64,000 nt of DNA from LMUY01 sp965199095 (GCA_965199095.1 CBDAQM010000006.1:806001-870000), one strand, 5' to 3'. Counted from the stretch's first letter, positions 17,215 to 25,732 are shown. Numbers and translations: made by a program. The notes: generated by a model from the letters alone, not told the origin.

Positions 17215-17546
17215 GACGCGGCGCGGGCGGGTTCGGCGGATGGCGCCAGGCGGATGCGCTCGGCCAAGGTGAGGCGGGCGCCGTGGAAGCCGGGCATCTG
17301 CACGCGGCGGCGCCAGGTGAGGACCGCGCGATCTCACCCGGGTCGCAGGTCGAAGTGCAGGCCGTCAAGCGCTAGGGCGAGGCGTACAGGCGGCGCCTCA
17401 GGGGCGCTTGACGGCGACGCCCAGCATGATGCCGGGGAGGGCCGCCTCCGCCTCGTGCAGGTCCGCAGCGCGTCGTGCTCCGTGCCGCGGAGGTAGGGCG
17501 TGACCACCTGGTCGGGCGGCGCGCACTGCCAGAGGCGCGTGGCCAA
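17215..17546 (-). pseudogene. DUF2169 adaptor gene remnant (frameshifted)
   Basis: The reverse strand carries CAPPDQVVTPYLRGTEHDAL, a typical DUF2169 stretch, and LALALDGLHFDLRPG in another frame, with LHEAEAALPGIMLGVAV in between. Small insertions and deletions relative to the copy at 29238 break the frame more than once. DUF2169 proteins normally load DUF4150 effectors onto VgrG, and this one sits directly in front of toxin 1. From 17547 to 17698 I see nothing. Confidence 0.75.
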
Positions 17547-17698
17547 TCATCGGCGAGCCGCCTCGTTAGCCTATACTCGACCGCTGACAGTCCGGCGTCT
17601 CGAAGTCCAATCCGCCCAGTGCAGTAACTCTGCTGGCAGTTCGGTTCGTTGCCACCGAACGAAGTTTACAGGATGATGTCTCGTCCTGAACGACCCAG

Positions 17699-18805
17699 CT
17701 ACGGCTGCTGCCTCGCGTAGAGCGGCGGAATTGCGACTGGTTGCCACGTCTGTCCGTCATACCGCGCTACAGATCGGACACCGAACGCCCACATGACGCT
17801 GTCGGCGACTTCAAGCAGCCCATTGGCAAAGGGGAACTCTCCCGACTTTTGAACAACCGTTGGAGCAAACGCGTCCCAGCCGCCGTCGGGACGAAGACGA
17901 AACGGGCCGATGTTGCTGCCGGCGTGGATGGTGTCGTTGTAGAACACCGCGTTGCTGAACGACGCACGGACGCCAGCAGCCCCGCCGCTTGCTGCGATGG
18001 CAACGTCCGTTGCGATCCGAAAACCCTGAGCCGCGTTGCCCCTTACCAACATGCCCTTGGTCGTCGTTATCCAAACCGTGTCCGGCGGTTCGATGAGAAA
18101 GCGGACGGGAACTAAGTAGTCGTAGCTCGGATCATCGATCGCGTAACCGAGCCACTGCCAGCGTCCGTTACCACCTGGGCGCCAGAAGATTGCGGGCCTC
18201 GCCGTCGCGACACTACCGCACAGATACTGATCGCCGTTCGCAAGGGTCGCGACATCCTTGATGTCCGTCGTCTCACCGAGGTCGCCAGGCCGTTTACGCG
18301 GGAAGGGCGGCTTGAACCCGCGAAGACCCGCGTCGTCAGCGATCCACGACGAACCTTGCCTCCGATAGCACTGCCCGCTCAGGCCTGCTGCGAAGTACGT
18401 GCCAGCCATCTGCCGAAGCCGGGTCAAGTCACCGAGTATCTGGCTGTCGCCGACGGGGATCTGCTCGGACTGGATGTTGTCTGCAACAAACCAGACTTCA
18501 CCATCCGCGCTAAGCACCACAAGGCCATCACGTTCGACGGTAGATTGCTGGGCGACCAGTAAATCAGTTAGGGATGCCGCCACCTCCACGCACAGCCAAT
18601 GGCCGCGGTCGTAGCGGTAAAACCGGGCGTAGCGATCGGAGAGGCTATATCGCTCTCCTTCCAATGCTGCCGAAAACACAAAGGCATCTGGGCCGACTGC
18701 GGCGGCGGCAGTGGTGAAAAGCTGCTCTGACTCGCGGAGATACCAGTCTGGGTCACCTGGCAGGATGACCTTGCCGCCAAAGCTTGTTACCACTGGAACC
18801 TCCAT
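17699..18805 (-). CDS. Propeller-like repeat protein, member 4
   Basis: A 368-aa divergent member of the island's propeller family. It keeps the blocks FAAGLSGQCYRR, PPDTVWITTTKGMLVRG and the ending VARYDGQTWQPVAIPP, but shares little else with the three near-identical copies. It begins MEVPVVTSFGGKVILPGD. No signal peptide or membrane segment is visible. It lies between the DUF2169 remnant and a VgrG/transposase remnant, without an adjacent immunity gene. Function unknown. Confidence 0.75.
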   Translation of the reverse strand: MEVPVVTSFGGKVILPGDPDWYLRESEQLFTTAAAAVGPDAFVFSAALEGERYSLSDRYARFYRYDRGHWLCVEVAASLTDLLVAQQSTVERDGLVVLSADGEVWFVADNIQSEQIPVGDSQILGDLTRLRQMAGTYFAAGLSGQCYRRQGSSWIADDAGLRGFKPPFPRKRPGDLGETTDIKDVATLANGDQYLCGSVATARPAIFWRPGGNGRWQWLGYAIDDPSYDYLVPVRFLIEPPDTVWITTTKGMLVRGNAAQGFRIATDVAIAASGGAAGVRASFSNAVFYNDTIHAGSNIGPFRLRPDGGWDAFAPTVVQKSGEFPFANGLLEVADSVMWAFGVRSVARYDGQTWQPVAIPPLYARQQP

Positions 18806-19089
18806 GCCTTGCTGAGTGCTCGTCCAACGTCATTATCCTTGCTCGGCAACGGCCGGTATGCTCAGGACGTCGGGATCAAGATTATCTATCTCAGCGAAGA
18901 CAGTCGCTTCACGCCAGCAAATGCTGTCAGGCCATTCGAACCCGATGCGTTCACTGCCTTATTCAGACGAGAATGCAGCGCACCATGGGCACTAGATACC
19001 TCAGGCGGGACGCCGATTGTATACGCATTCAGGTATGTTGGTGCGTTTGGCTGCCGATGGTCGGCCGCATTTCCTCTCTCTGTATCAAT
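18806..19089. other. Intergenic stretch without a recognisable gene
   Basis: Only the leader of the propeller gene at the low end (bases matching 13636-13670) is recognisable. Open frames on either strand here show no family features, so none is called. Confidence 0.5.
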
Positions 19090-19365
19090 CAGCCTCTCAT
19101 TCCGGTTACGCAAATAACCCGCCGACTTGGCTGGCCTGTGAGACGCTTTGGCGAAAGCCGCCATGAGCGGCGCAAGCCTGTGTTCGGGCATGTTTGGGAT
19201 CAGTTCGTAGAGCATGCAGCCCTGCCGAAACAGCGAGTGGCTGCGGGTTTTCGTGTATTGGACTTGAGCTGGCGGTCCATTCCAAGGCCCTCGCCGACAG
19301 TGCCGAGGAGGGTCAGCAGCGCCATGGCGAAGGCGCTGACCAGGAGCAGACGGTCGCGCCGGGTC
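19090..19365 (-). pseudogene. IS4-type transposase C-terminal remnant
   Basis: In one frame the reverse strand reads TRRDRLLLVSAFAMALLTLL and MDRQLKSNTRK; after a frameshift it continues SHSLFRQGCMLYELIPNM and RLAPLMAAF. This order is the characteristic C-terminus of IS4-family transposases. No catalytic core, no inverted repeats and no intact frame remain. It is joined directly to the VgrG remnant, so an old insertion probably broke vgrG here. Confidence 0.8.
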
Positions 19366-19650
19366 GGCTCGCCGATGCGGGTGGACGACAGCCCCATCCC
19401 GAAGCGCAGATTGGCGGCGCCGACCTCGATCACGAACAGGTCACCCGCCGCGATCTTCCTGTAGCTGCCCACCTGCTCCAGCGACGTGTGGCCCACGTTG
19501 ACCACCTTGGCCACACCCACCTGCTCCGTGGCCGAGACCCCCGCCGTGTCGTTGCGGTGCGCCCCCACCACCGTGTTCATCACCCCGCCGCCGGCGCCGG
19601 CCAGTTGCTCGCCCGCGTCCGCCCGGGTGCTCGGGCCAGCCACCACGCCT
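19366..19650 (-). pseudogene. VgrG C-terminal remnant (DUF2345-like repeats)
   Basis: Encodes VVGAHRNDTAGVSATEQVGV, then KVVNVGHTSLEQVGSYRKIA and GDLFVIEVG. These valine/glycine-rich repeats form the spike-tip beta-helix of VgrG. The frame begins right after a stop and runs into IS4-type sequence, so neither the OB-fold base nor the true C-terminus is present. It shows that the island once carried its own VgrG. Confidence 0.75.
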
Positions 19651-19658
19651 CAGCTGAA

Positions 19659-20681
19659 TTATCTTGCACGACGTGAAATTAGTGCGTTGTCTGGATTGAG
19701 CACTCTTGACCACTTACTACCATTGTAAAACGCAAGGTCCTTTTCGCCGAATGACCAAAGAACACCATTGATACTCTCGACGCGGAACGAGTCCGTTACG
19801 TCTGGCTCGAGATTCGTCTTACAATGAAAGAGACGTCCTGTTTGAACGTCATAACACAGGATCCCATTCCCATAAGAAATATACACTAAGCCCTGAAACT
19901 GGGCAACTCCAGTTAAATAGTAATTACCAGTTCTTATTGCCTCAAATCCATCCAGCGCAGTCCCTCTTAGAAAAGTTCCTTGGCTTCCCACAATATAGAC
20001 ACAATCGGCGGATGACGCATCCATATCAAGTAAATTGGAATCATTCGAGGTATTTATTTGTGTCCACTCTGTGCCGGAATAAAAAAATAAATCACCAAAA
20101 AGGCCGCAACAGTATATTGAGTCCTCTGCTTGCCCTGCGATACAAGAGAGGGATCTAGTGTTTATAATTACGTCATGGCTTAGTCTGTCAGGGCTAGACA
20201 TGATTGCATCACTGATCATTTCCCAAGCCAAATTAGGTTGTCTCCGAAATACCTGGCGATCTGCTCCACATGCATAAAGTGACCCACCAATACATTGAAT
20301 AGAATTCATGTAACCAAGGTCATTCGACCAAGGTTTGCCAATTCCTGCTCCTGGAATGTATTCACTAATCATCGGCTTGCCGCCTGAACCGACCATAGTC
20401 ACTTCGCCATTTAGCGTCATGGATACATAAAGACGTGTTGGACCTGGATAATCTCGCCAAACACACAGACTTACGATTTTCTGTCTGATATCCCTAGTCA
20501 TCCAAGGTGCTACGCGATTTGATAGATCAACCGAGTATAATCGGGTATATTCTAACTCATCCCAGTAGTCCTTATAGATGTCTGGATATCCAGCGATGAA
20601 GACGTAATCGTAATCAATTGCCGTTCCTGCAACCATTGAAAATTCCGAGCAGCTTGCGTCAGTCGGTGTATCCGTACCCAT
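19659..20681 (-). CDS. Propeller-like repeat protein, member 5, AT-rich
   Basis: A 340-aa member of the propeller family, recognised by YACGADRQVFRR, SADCVYIVGSQGTFLRG and the ending LWSFGEKDLAFYNGSKW. Its DNA is visibly much richer in A and T than every neighbour and its codon choice differs, which points to separate and probably recent acquisition. It starts MGTDTPTDASC. A truncated immunity gene lies upstream and the VgrG remnant downstream. Function unknown. Confidence 0.72.
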   Translation of the reverse strand: MGTDTPTDASCSEFSMVAGTAIDYDYVFIAGYPDIYKDYWDELEYTRLYSVDLSNRVAPWMTRDIRQKIVSLCVWRDYPGPTRLYVSMTLNGEVTMVGSGGKPMISEYIPGAGIGKPWSNDLGYMNSIQCIGGSLYACGADRQVFRRQPNLAWEMISDAIMSSPDRLSHDVIINTRSLSCIAGQAEDSIYCCGLFGDLFFYSGTEWTQINTSNDSNLLDMDASSADCVYIVGSQGTFLRGTALDGFEAIRTGNYYLTGVAQFQGLVYISYGNGILCYDVQTGRLFHCKTNLEPDVTDSFRVESINGVLWSFGEKDLAFYNGSKWSRVLNPDNALISRRAR

Positions 20682-20748
20682 GTTTAACTCACCGATTTTG
20701 TGTGCCAACTGGAGCAGAATGCCCCAAGGCAGGGATCTGCGTACTATC

Positions 20749-20770
20749 AAGAGGGCCTATTTGCCCTCTT
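20749..20770. repeat. Short perfect hairpin
   Basis: AAGAGGGC and GCCCTCTT are perfect complements around a six-base loop, between the AT-rich propeller gene and the truncated immunity gene. No T-run follows on either strand, so terminator function is uncertain. Confidence 0.5.
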
Positions 20771-20828
20771 ACGAGAGTATCGGATTCTAGTCCGAAGTGC
20801 ATTTGATGGTATGTTCGCGCCTCTGGCG

Positions 20829-20952
20829 CGATGAACGCCGGTGGGAAGCTCGCCCTGTATCTGTCCACGGTCTGCGGATCAGCAGGCCTGCCACCAGTCG
20901 GCTCACCGAAAATTTGAAATGCCGCCTCGTAGATGTTGATGCCGTCGACCAC
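20829..20952 (-). pseudogene. Truncated class B immunity gene
   Basis: Only the first 41 or so residues of a class B immunity protein remain (MVDGINIYEAAFQIFG to FPPAFIA). At about 20829 the sequence switches to unrelated DNA. The frame continues to a stop at 20689 with a chimeric tail of about 45 residues that has no family resemblance. The lost half contains the whole DUF1851 part, so the protein cannot work as an inhibitor. Confidence 0.8.
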
Positions 20953-20964
20953 TGCAACCTCCGC

Positions 20965-20985
20965 TCAAGCTGTGATTTGGCCACC
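20965..20985 (-). other. Toxin 3'-end scar (GGQITA-stop)
   Basis: Reads GGQITA then stop on the reverse strand, followed by the start of the truncated immunity gene. The upstream side is the 3' flank of the propeller gene at 21017, not toxin sequence, so this is a recombination junction. Confidence 0.7.
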
Positions 20986-21016
20986 AGCGCCACGGAAGGA
21001 TCGAGGGCGCCGCGGC

Positions 21017-22087
21017 TCAGGGCATCACGAGGGGCGGGATGGTGATCTCCTCCCAGGTCGTGCCGTCGAAGCGCTGGATGCCGTGGTAGCCGAAGTTCCA
21101 CAACATACCGCCGGCCACCTGCAGATGTCGCGTGTCGTCCACACTCGGCCGCCCGACGCCGGGGACGATCGAGACAGGCCGGCTCGTCCGGCACGCAACG
21201 AGCCGGCCGTCGACGAGGCGGAGCAGCCCGGTGGAGCCGCCGGCATACAGCACGCCCTGATACCGCACCAGGCTTTCCAGCTCCACCCCGGGGACCTCGC
21301 TCGGGACCTGCCGGAACCCCGTGCGCCTGCTGCCGTGCAGGAGAAGGCTTTGCCTGCCGCACACCCAGACATCGTCCGGCCCTTCGACCAGCACCTGGTA
21401 CAAGCCTTGCGCGTCGTCCGCAAATGACAATCGTTCCCACGCCCCGTCGGCGCCCCGGTAAAGCAGGAAGCCCTTGAACCCGTCCCTCCGGCCGCAGGCG
21501 TAGTAGTCGGTCAGGTCGTGCGAGGCGATGTCTTCAAAAGCGAATCGAGAGTCGGCCAGCAGGAGCCTCTCCCGCGTATGATAGTTGCCGTCACTGTCCT
21601 GGTCAGGGCCAGGGTCGTCGTGGCGCAGCCGGCCGAAATCGACCCAGCCCTCCTGCACGCGGCGGTAGATCTGCCCGCCGAACCCGCAGGCGAACAGGGT
21701 GCCGCCGAGCGACCTCATCCGGGTGGCCGCTCCATAGACCGGCTCCTCGTCTCCAGGCCCGCCGAGTATGTTCTCCGACCACGTTGTCGGACCGAGAAAG
21801 ATGACCTGCGCCGTCTGCCCCAGGATCACGTAGCCCGCCTGCGGCCAGCCGGGGGCCTGGTAGGTGATGATGCTGCCGGCATACTGGTCCAGCTCGGCGC
21901 ACAGCCAGTCGCCGTTCTCCCAGCGGAACAGGCGGCAGAAATTGTCGAACTCGTCGTGTTCGGCTCCTCCCAGGCTGGCCGCGATGGTGAAGCTGTCGCG
22001 CGACAGCGCCGCGGCGGCGGTGAAGGTCAGCTCGGTCTCGGGCGGCAGCAGCCAGTTGCCGTCGCTCGGGCGGATGATGTCGGTCAT
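21017..22087 (-). CDS. Propeller-like repeat protein, member 2
   Basis: A 356-aa near-copy of the protein at 13700-14773, starting MTDIIRPSDGNWLLPPE. Most changes are single substitutions (for example FACGFGGQIYRR instead of FACGLGGQIYRR, and VCGRQSLLLHG instead of VAGMESLLLHG). The frame is intact over its whole length, which suggests selection or a very recent duplication. It is followed by the scar and truncated immunity gene at 20.8-21.0 kb and preceded by a DUF4150 remnant. Confidence 0.75.
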   Translation of the reverse strand: MTDIIRPSDGNWLLPPETELTFTAAAALSRDSFTIAASLGGAEHDEFDNFCRLFRWENGDWLCAELDQYAGSIITYQAPGWPQAGYVILGQTAQVIFLGPTTWSENILGGPGDEEPVYGAATRMRSLGGTLFACGFGGQIYRRVQEGWVDFGRLRHDDPGPDQDSDGNYHTRERLLLADSRFAFEDIASHDLTDYYACGRRDGFKGFLLYRGADGAWERLSFADDAQGLYQVLVEGPDDVWVCGRQSLLLHGSRRTGFRQVPSEVPGVELESLVRYQGVLYAGGSTGLLRLVDGRLVACRTSRPVSIVPGVGRPSVDDTRHLQVAGGMLWNFGYHGIQRFDGTTWEEITIPPLVMP

Positions 22088-22139
22088 GGTGGGATTTTCC
22101 AGGCGTCTTGCAGGGTGGGCAGGCTGGTCGTGGGCTGTG

Positions 22140-22302
22140 GCGTGGCCGGCCGGCTCGCACCCGCCGCCCGAGCCGCCGTTGTGGACGTGCTGCGTCTTGC
22201 TGCGTAGCACCAGCGCTTTCTGCGCGGTGAAGCGGACCTCCGTGGCGCAGTTCTTCGCCGCCTGCACGAAGCTGCGGCGGCCTTGATCATCAAGCCGCCA
22301 AG
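22140..22302 (-). pseudogene. DUF4150 (PAAR-like) remnant
   Basis: Same arrangement as at 14826-14988: EVRFTAQKALVLRSKTQH follows immediately after the stop of the immunity gene at 22303 and ends before the propeller start. It has no independent start codon and no toxin domain. Confidence 0.75.
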
Positions 22303-23019
22303 CTATTTTTTAATGAGGCGTATCAGCCGGTCATGCCCGAACGGATAGTTTGGATTGTCATCGATGAAATACTCCCGCCACTCGAAATCTGCGAGCGAGG
22401 CGAGGAACGTGAGGTGCTCGACGGCTTTGACCCGTTTCAGGTTTTCGAGGCTGAACGTCCCGCCTTGCGCGATGGCTGGGAAAAAGCCGTAGATCTCACC
22501 GGGGTTCAATGGCCCAAGTGCTTTGAGGGCAGGCGTGAATAGGCGCACTCCATCAATCCCCTGAGGGCTTTCCTCATCAGCCGGCGTATAAAACCAGACA
22601 CCAATCATCTCGTCGTCAGTCTTCCTTCGGGAGTTTGGATCCTTCCACTCTAAGCGGTCGTTAAAATCCGTAGTAACGACATTACGGAAGAAATCGATAT
22701 TAGCAACAGTGTGTAAAGTCGGGCTCCACAGATAAATCTCGCCAAAAGCATTGTACGCGAAAGCAAGGAATTGTCCGTTGCCAAACTCGTCATCGTTGCC
22801 GAACAGCTCATCAAGAACAGGCCTAAACACATCCGGATCAGCGATCCAGAACCAACCATTCTGTGTTGAGGCAAACCCATATTTCGTCCACAGCGCGATG
22901 AACGCCGGTGGGAAGCTCGCCCTGTATCTGTCCACGGTCTGCGGATCAGCAGGCCTGCCACCAGTCGGCTCGCCGAAAATTTGGAAAGCTCCCTCGTAGA
23001 TGTTGATGCCGTCGACCAC
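22303..23019 (-). CDS. Tdi-type T6SS immunity protein, GAD-like/DUF1851 (class B, orphan)
   Basis: A 238-aa class B copy starting MVDGINIYEGAFQIFGEP and ending HDRLIRLIKK. It differs from the toxin-paired copy at 14989 mainly in the middle (for example YLWSPTLHTVANIDFFRN), the part expected to contact the toxin. Its toxin is reduced to the 3' tail at 23032-23350, so the immunity gene has outlived its partner. Confidence 0.86.
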   Translation of the reverse strand: MVDGINIYEGAFQIFGEPTGGRPADPQTVDRYRASFPPAFIALWTKYGFASTQNGWFWIADPDVFRPVLDELFGNDDEFGNGQFLAFAYNAFGEIYLWSPTLHTVANIDFFRNVVTTDFNDRLEWKDPNSRRKTDDEMIGVWFYTPADEESPQGIDGVRLFTPALKALGPLNPGEIYGFFPAIAQGGTFSLENLKRVKAVEHLTFLASLADFEWREYFIDDNPNYPFGHDRLIRLIKK

Positions 23020-23031
23020 TGCAACCTCCGC

Positions 23032-23350
23032 TCAAGCTGTGATTTGGCCACCTGGTGATAGTCTTTGTTGGTCCTGATATCTTTCCAGGTCTTGCTGATA
23101 TTGCTGCATTTTCTTTTTATAATCCTGGCGCTGCTCTTTTGTAGCGCAGATTAGCAGATGAACCCGCATGAGGGGGCAATGGTTTGCCTGTAGCTCTTTC
23201 GCGTGCTGGTCCATCTGGTCAGTCCGCTGACGCATGGTGGCGCCGATCTGCGAGTTATCAGCTGCGTCTCCCGCGCCCGCTATGTCCTTCGGATCTCCAC
23301 CGGCAACCGTGTCGAGACGATGCAGCGCCGCAAGCCCTTGGACTGACTGC
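23032..23350 (-). pseudogene. Orphan Ntox15 toxin tail keeping the HxxD motif
   Basis: About the last 105 residues of an Ntox15 effector: GLAALHRLDTVAGGDPKDI through RVHLLICATKEQRQDYKKKM to GGQITA and stop. The frame is intact from the 5' breakpoint near 23350 to the stop, and a 67-residue piece could start at the internal ATG at 23235, but that would lack the HRLD motif. There is no PAAR-like part. It is followed 12 bases on by an intact class B immunity gene. Confidence 0.82.
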
Positions 23351-23403
23351 TCCCGTCTTCTTACCTTTCATGCCAGCCAAGAACTTGCATCAAAGTTGGC
23401 TCG

Positions 23404-23859
23404 TTATCCCAATCGCGCCGCCAGGACTTGCGTGATGCCGGTCATGCCGGGTTCGAACGTGACCTCAATAACGGTCGCGTCGAACATGAAGTAGGACACG
23501 CGGCGATCACCGCGGGCAATCGCAGCGGTATCTCCGCCGACGGTGTCGCGCGACAGCTTGAGGCGCGCGCTCGCCGGGGTCTCGGACCCGGCGTCCAGCA
23601 TAAACGGCAAGCCGGCCTGGGCGCCGAACACGACCTGTTCGAGCACGATGTCGTCCCACTCGTGCTGTTTGGCGGGGTAGGGCACCTGCAGCGTTTGGAA
23701 GGTCAAATGCCGGCTTGGCGACGTGAACAGCGCGCTGGCCCGGGCCGCCGGGGAGGGGAACGGGTTGGCGATGCCGGCCCACTGAAACAAGCTTTCCAGG
23801 TATGGGCCGCGGCCTGGCCGCTTGATGTTGGCAACGATGGTGTCGGCCTCGTCGGCCAT
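23404..23859 (-). CDS. Unrecognised 151-aa island protein
   Basis: A compact reading frame starting MADEADTIVANIKRPGRG, 6 bases after the stop of the propeller gene at 23866 and so probably co-translated with it. It contains FQWAGIANPFPSP, VPYPAKQHEWDDIVLEQVVF and SYFMFDATVIEVTFEP. It is mixed alpha/beta in character, with no signal peptide or membrane segment. I do not recognise a family. Possible roles are an immunity protein for another toxin or a partner of the adjacent propeller protein; both are inferred only from position. It occurs once in the island. Confidence 0.65.
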   Translation of the reverse strand: MADEADTIVANIKRPGRGPYLESLFQWAGIANPFPSPAARASALFTSPSRHLTFQTLQVPYPAKQHEWDDIVLEQVVFGAQAGLPFMLDAGSETPASARLKLSRDTVGGDTAAIARGDRRVSYFMFDATVIEVTFEPGMTGITQVLAARLG

Positions 23860-23865
23860 GCCCCG

Positions 23866-24927
23866 TTACCGGCGCCCATCTGAGTTTGGCGGCGGGCCGA
23901 TGCGCGTCCAAGTCGTGCCGTCGTAGCGGACGATATCGGTCGTGCCAACCACCCACAGGACACCATCGACCGCCCACACCCGGCTCACGCTGTGGATATC
24001 GGGGTCGAGGTTGGTCTCGACGCTCCAGATGCTACTCAGGTCGGAGGCGTAGAGCACCTGCGGCGAGTTGCTGGCGAGGTAGATCAGGCCATTGTAGGAC
24101 GCCATGGTCGTGAACAGCGGCCGGTCCGCGACGGGCATCACCTGCCGGAACGCGCCATGCCCGTCGCCGGACATGAAGGTGCCGTTGCGGCCGCAGACGA
24201 GCACCTGGTCACCATGTAGGAGGATGTCGGTCAAGGCCTCCGTGCTGCTCGTCGGCACGGCGCGGAAGGCTGACCTCTCCCACACGAACATGCGCCCTTT
24301 GGATGCGGAGGCGAACATCCTCTGTTCCGTGTCGCCAGCGAGTTTGTAGATGATCGTGTTCTGGTCACTGGCTAGAACTCGCCTGGTGTATTCGCCGTAG
24401 TATTCAGGATACTTTTCTAACATTTCCAAACGGGTTCCGATTGGCTGACCATCCGGCATCATCATCTTGTTCGGAAGATCTGGATCGCCTTGCTCGTCGA
24501 GCAATCTCGGGTCGAGAACTGCCCACTCGCCCTCATCGCTGCGGCGATAGGTCTGCCCGCCCTCACCCCATGCATAGAGATGGCTGCTAATCTGCCTCAA
24601 CCCCATAATGCGCCCTAACCGTTTTCCCGCCACCAGCGGTGTGTTAGGGTCAATGATCTTTTCGCGGCGGTCCGCGTCGTGCGGAAACACTACGTCACCT
24701 TCGTCGCCGGCAACGCAGAGCGCACGTTTCTCCGCTCCTGTCGCGCGGTAGAGCGCCAGGGCTTGGATAGTGTTGTTATAGTCGGTGAAGCGCCAGGTGC
24801 CGCTGTCATATTGATACAGCCGGCTTGGCGCGAGATGCGCCTCTTCCTCGTCTTCGAAGCTCGCAACGATGTAGATCAGGTCCCGCGAGACCGCGAGCGA
24901 ACGAGTGATGATGGGAGTTCGAGCCAT
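23866..24927 (-). CDS. Propeller-like repeat protein, member 6
   Basis: A 353-aa divergent family member beginning MARTPIITRSLAVSRDLIYI. It keeps YAWGEGGQTYRRSDEGEW, a GRNGTFMSGDGHGAF blade and the ending IVRYDGTTWTRIGPPP. A charged insert around residues 165-200 (MLEKYPEYYGEYTRR) is also found in modified form in the member at 12279. It sits 24 bases after a class B immunity gene, without a DUF4150 remnant in between, and is followed by the unknown 151-aa gene. Confidence 0.75.
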   Translation of the reverse strand: MARTPIITRSLAVSRDLIYIVASFEDEEEAHLAPSRLYQYDSGTWRFTDYNNTIQALALYRATGAEKRALCVAGDEGDVVFPHDADRREKIIDPNTPLVAGKRLGRIMGLRQISSHLYAWGEGGQTYRRSDEGEWAVLDPRLLDEQGDPDLPNKMMMPDGQPIGTRLEMLEKYPEYYGEYTRRVLASDQNTIIYKLAGDTEQRMFASASKGRMFVWERSAFRAVPTSSTEALTDILLHGDQVLVCGRNGTFMSGDGHGAFRQVMPVADRPLFTTMASYNGLIYLASNSPQVLYASDLSSIWSVETNLDPDIHSVSRVWAVDGVLWVVGTTDIVRYDGTTWTRIGPPPNSDGRR

Positions 24928-24951
24928 CTGCGCTCCTCGTGCAAGGTTGCC

Positions 24952-25668
24952 CTATTTTTTAATGAGGCGCATCAGCCGGTCATGCCCAAACGGATAGTTT
25001 GGATTGTCATCGATGAAATACTCCCGCCACTCGAAATCTGCGAGCGAGGCGAGGAACGTGAGGTGCTCGACGGCTTTGACCCGTTTCAGGTTTTCGAGGC
25101 TGAACGTCCCGCCTAAAGCAATGGCTGGGAAAAAGCCGTAGATCTCACCGGGGTTCAATGGTCCAAGCGCCTTCAGGGCAGGGGTGAATAGGCGCACTCC
25201 ATCAACCCCCTGAGGGCTGTCCTTATCAGCCGGCGTGTAAAACCAGACACCAATCATCTCGTCGTCAGTCTTCCTTCGGGAATTTGGATCCTTCCACTCT
25301 AAGCGGTTGCTAAAAGTCGTGGTAACGACATTACGGAAGAAATTGATCATAGCATAGGTGTGTAAAGTCGGGTTCCATAGATACATCTCTCCAAAAGCAG
25401 AGTATGCGAAAGCAAGGAATTGTCCGTTGCCGAACTCGGCATCGTTGCCGAACAGCTCATCAAGAACAGGTCTAAACACATCCGGATCAGCGATCCAGAA
25501 CCAACCATTCTGTGTTGAGGCAAACCCATATTTTGTCCACAGCGCGATGAACGCCGGTGGGAAGCTCGCCCTGTATCTGTCCACGGTCTGCGGATCAGCA
25601 GGCCTGCCACCAGTCGGCTCACCGAAAATTTGAAATGCCGCCTCGTAGATGTTGATGCCGTCGACCAC
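24952..25668 (-). CDS. Tdi-type T6SS immunity protein, GAD-like/DUF1851 (class B, orphan)
   Basis: A 238-aa class B copy almost identical to the toxin-paired one at 14989, differing at scattered positions (for example FRNVVTTTFSNRLEW and the ending DRLMRLIKK). A toxin-stop scar and the propeller gene at 25733 lie upstream and there is no toxin, so the copy is an orphan. The near-identity to 14989 suggests it could still protect against toxin 1. Confidence 0.86.
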   Translation of the reverse strand: MVDGINIYEAAFQIFGEPTGGRPADPQTVDRYRASFPPAFIALWTKYGFASTQNGWFWIADPDVFRPVLDELFGNDAEFGNGQFLAFAYSAFGEMYLWNPTLHTYAMINFFRNVVTTTFSNRLEWKDPNSRRKTDDEMIGVWFYTPADKDSPQGVDGVRLFTPALKALGPLNPGEIYGFFPAIALGGTFSLENLKRVKAVEHLTFLASLADFEWREYFIDDNPNYPFGHDRLMRLIKK

Positions 25669-25680
25669 TGCAACCTCCGC

Positions 25681-25701
25681 TCAAGCTGTGATTTGGCCAC
25701 C
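25681..25701 (-). other. Toxin 3'-end scar (GGQITA-stop)
   Basis: The same short toxin ending as at 20965, between the propeller gene at 25733 and the immunity gene at 24952. The two junctions share the flank GCGCCACGGAAGGATCGAGG, so one arose by duplication of the other. Confidence 0.7.
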
Positions 25702-25732
25702 AGCGCCACGGAAGGATCGAGGGCGTCGCGGC

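Noticed and set aside
18784..19464. 226-codon plus-strand frame across the VgrG/IS4 remnants
   Set aside because: It covers recognisable reverse-strand remnants and has no family features of its own.
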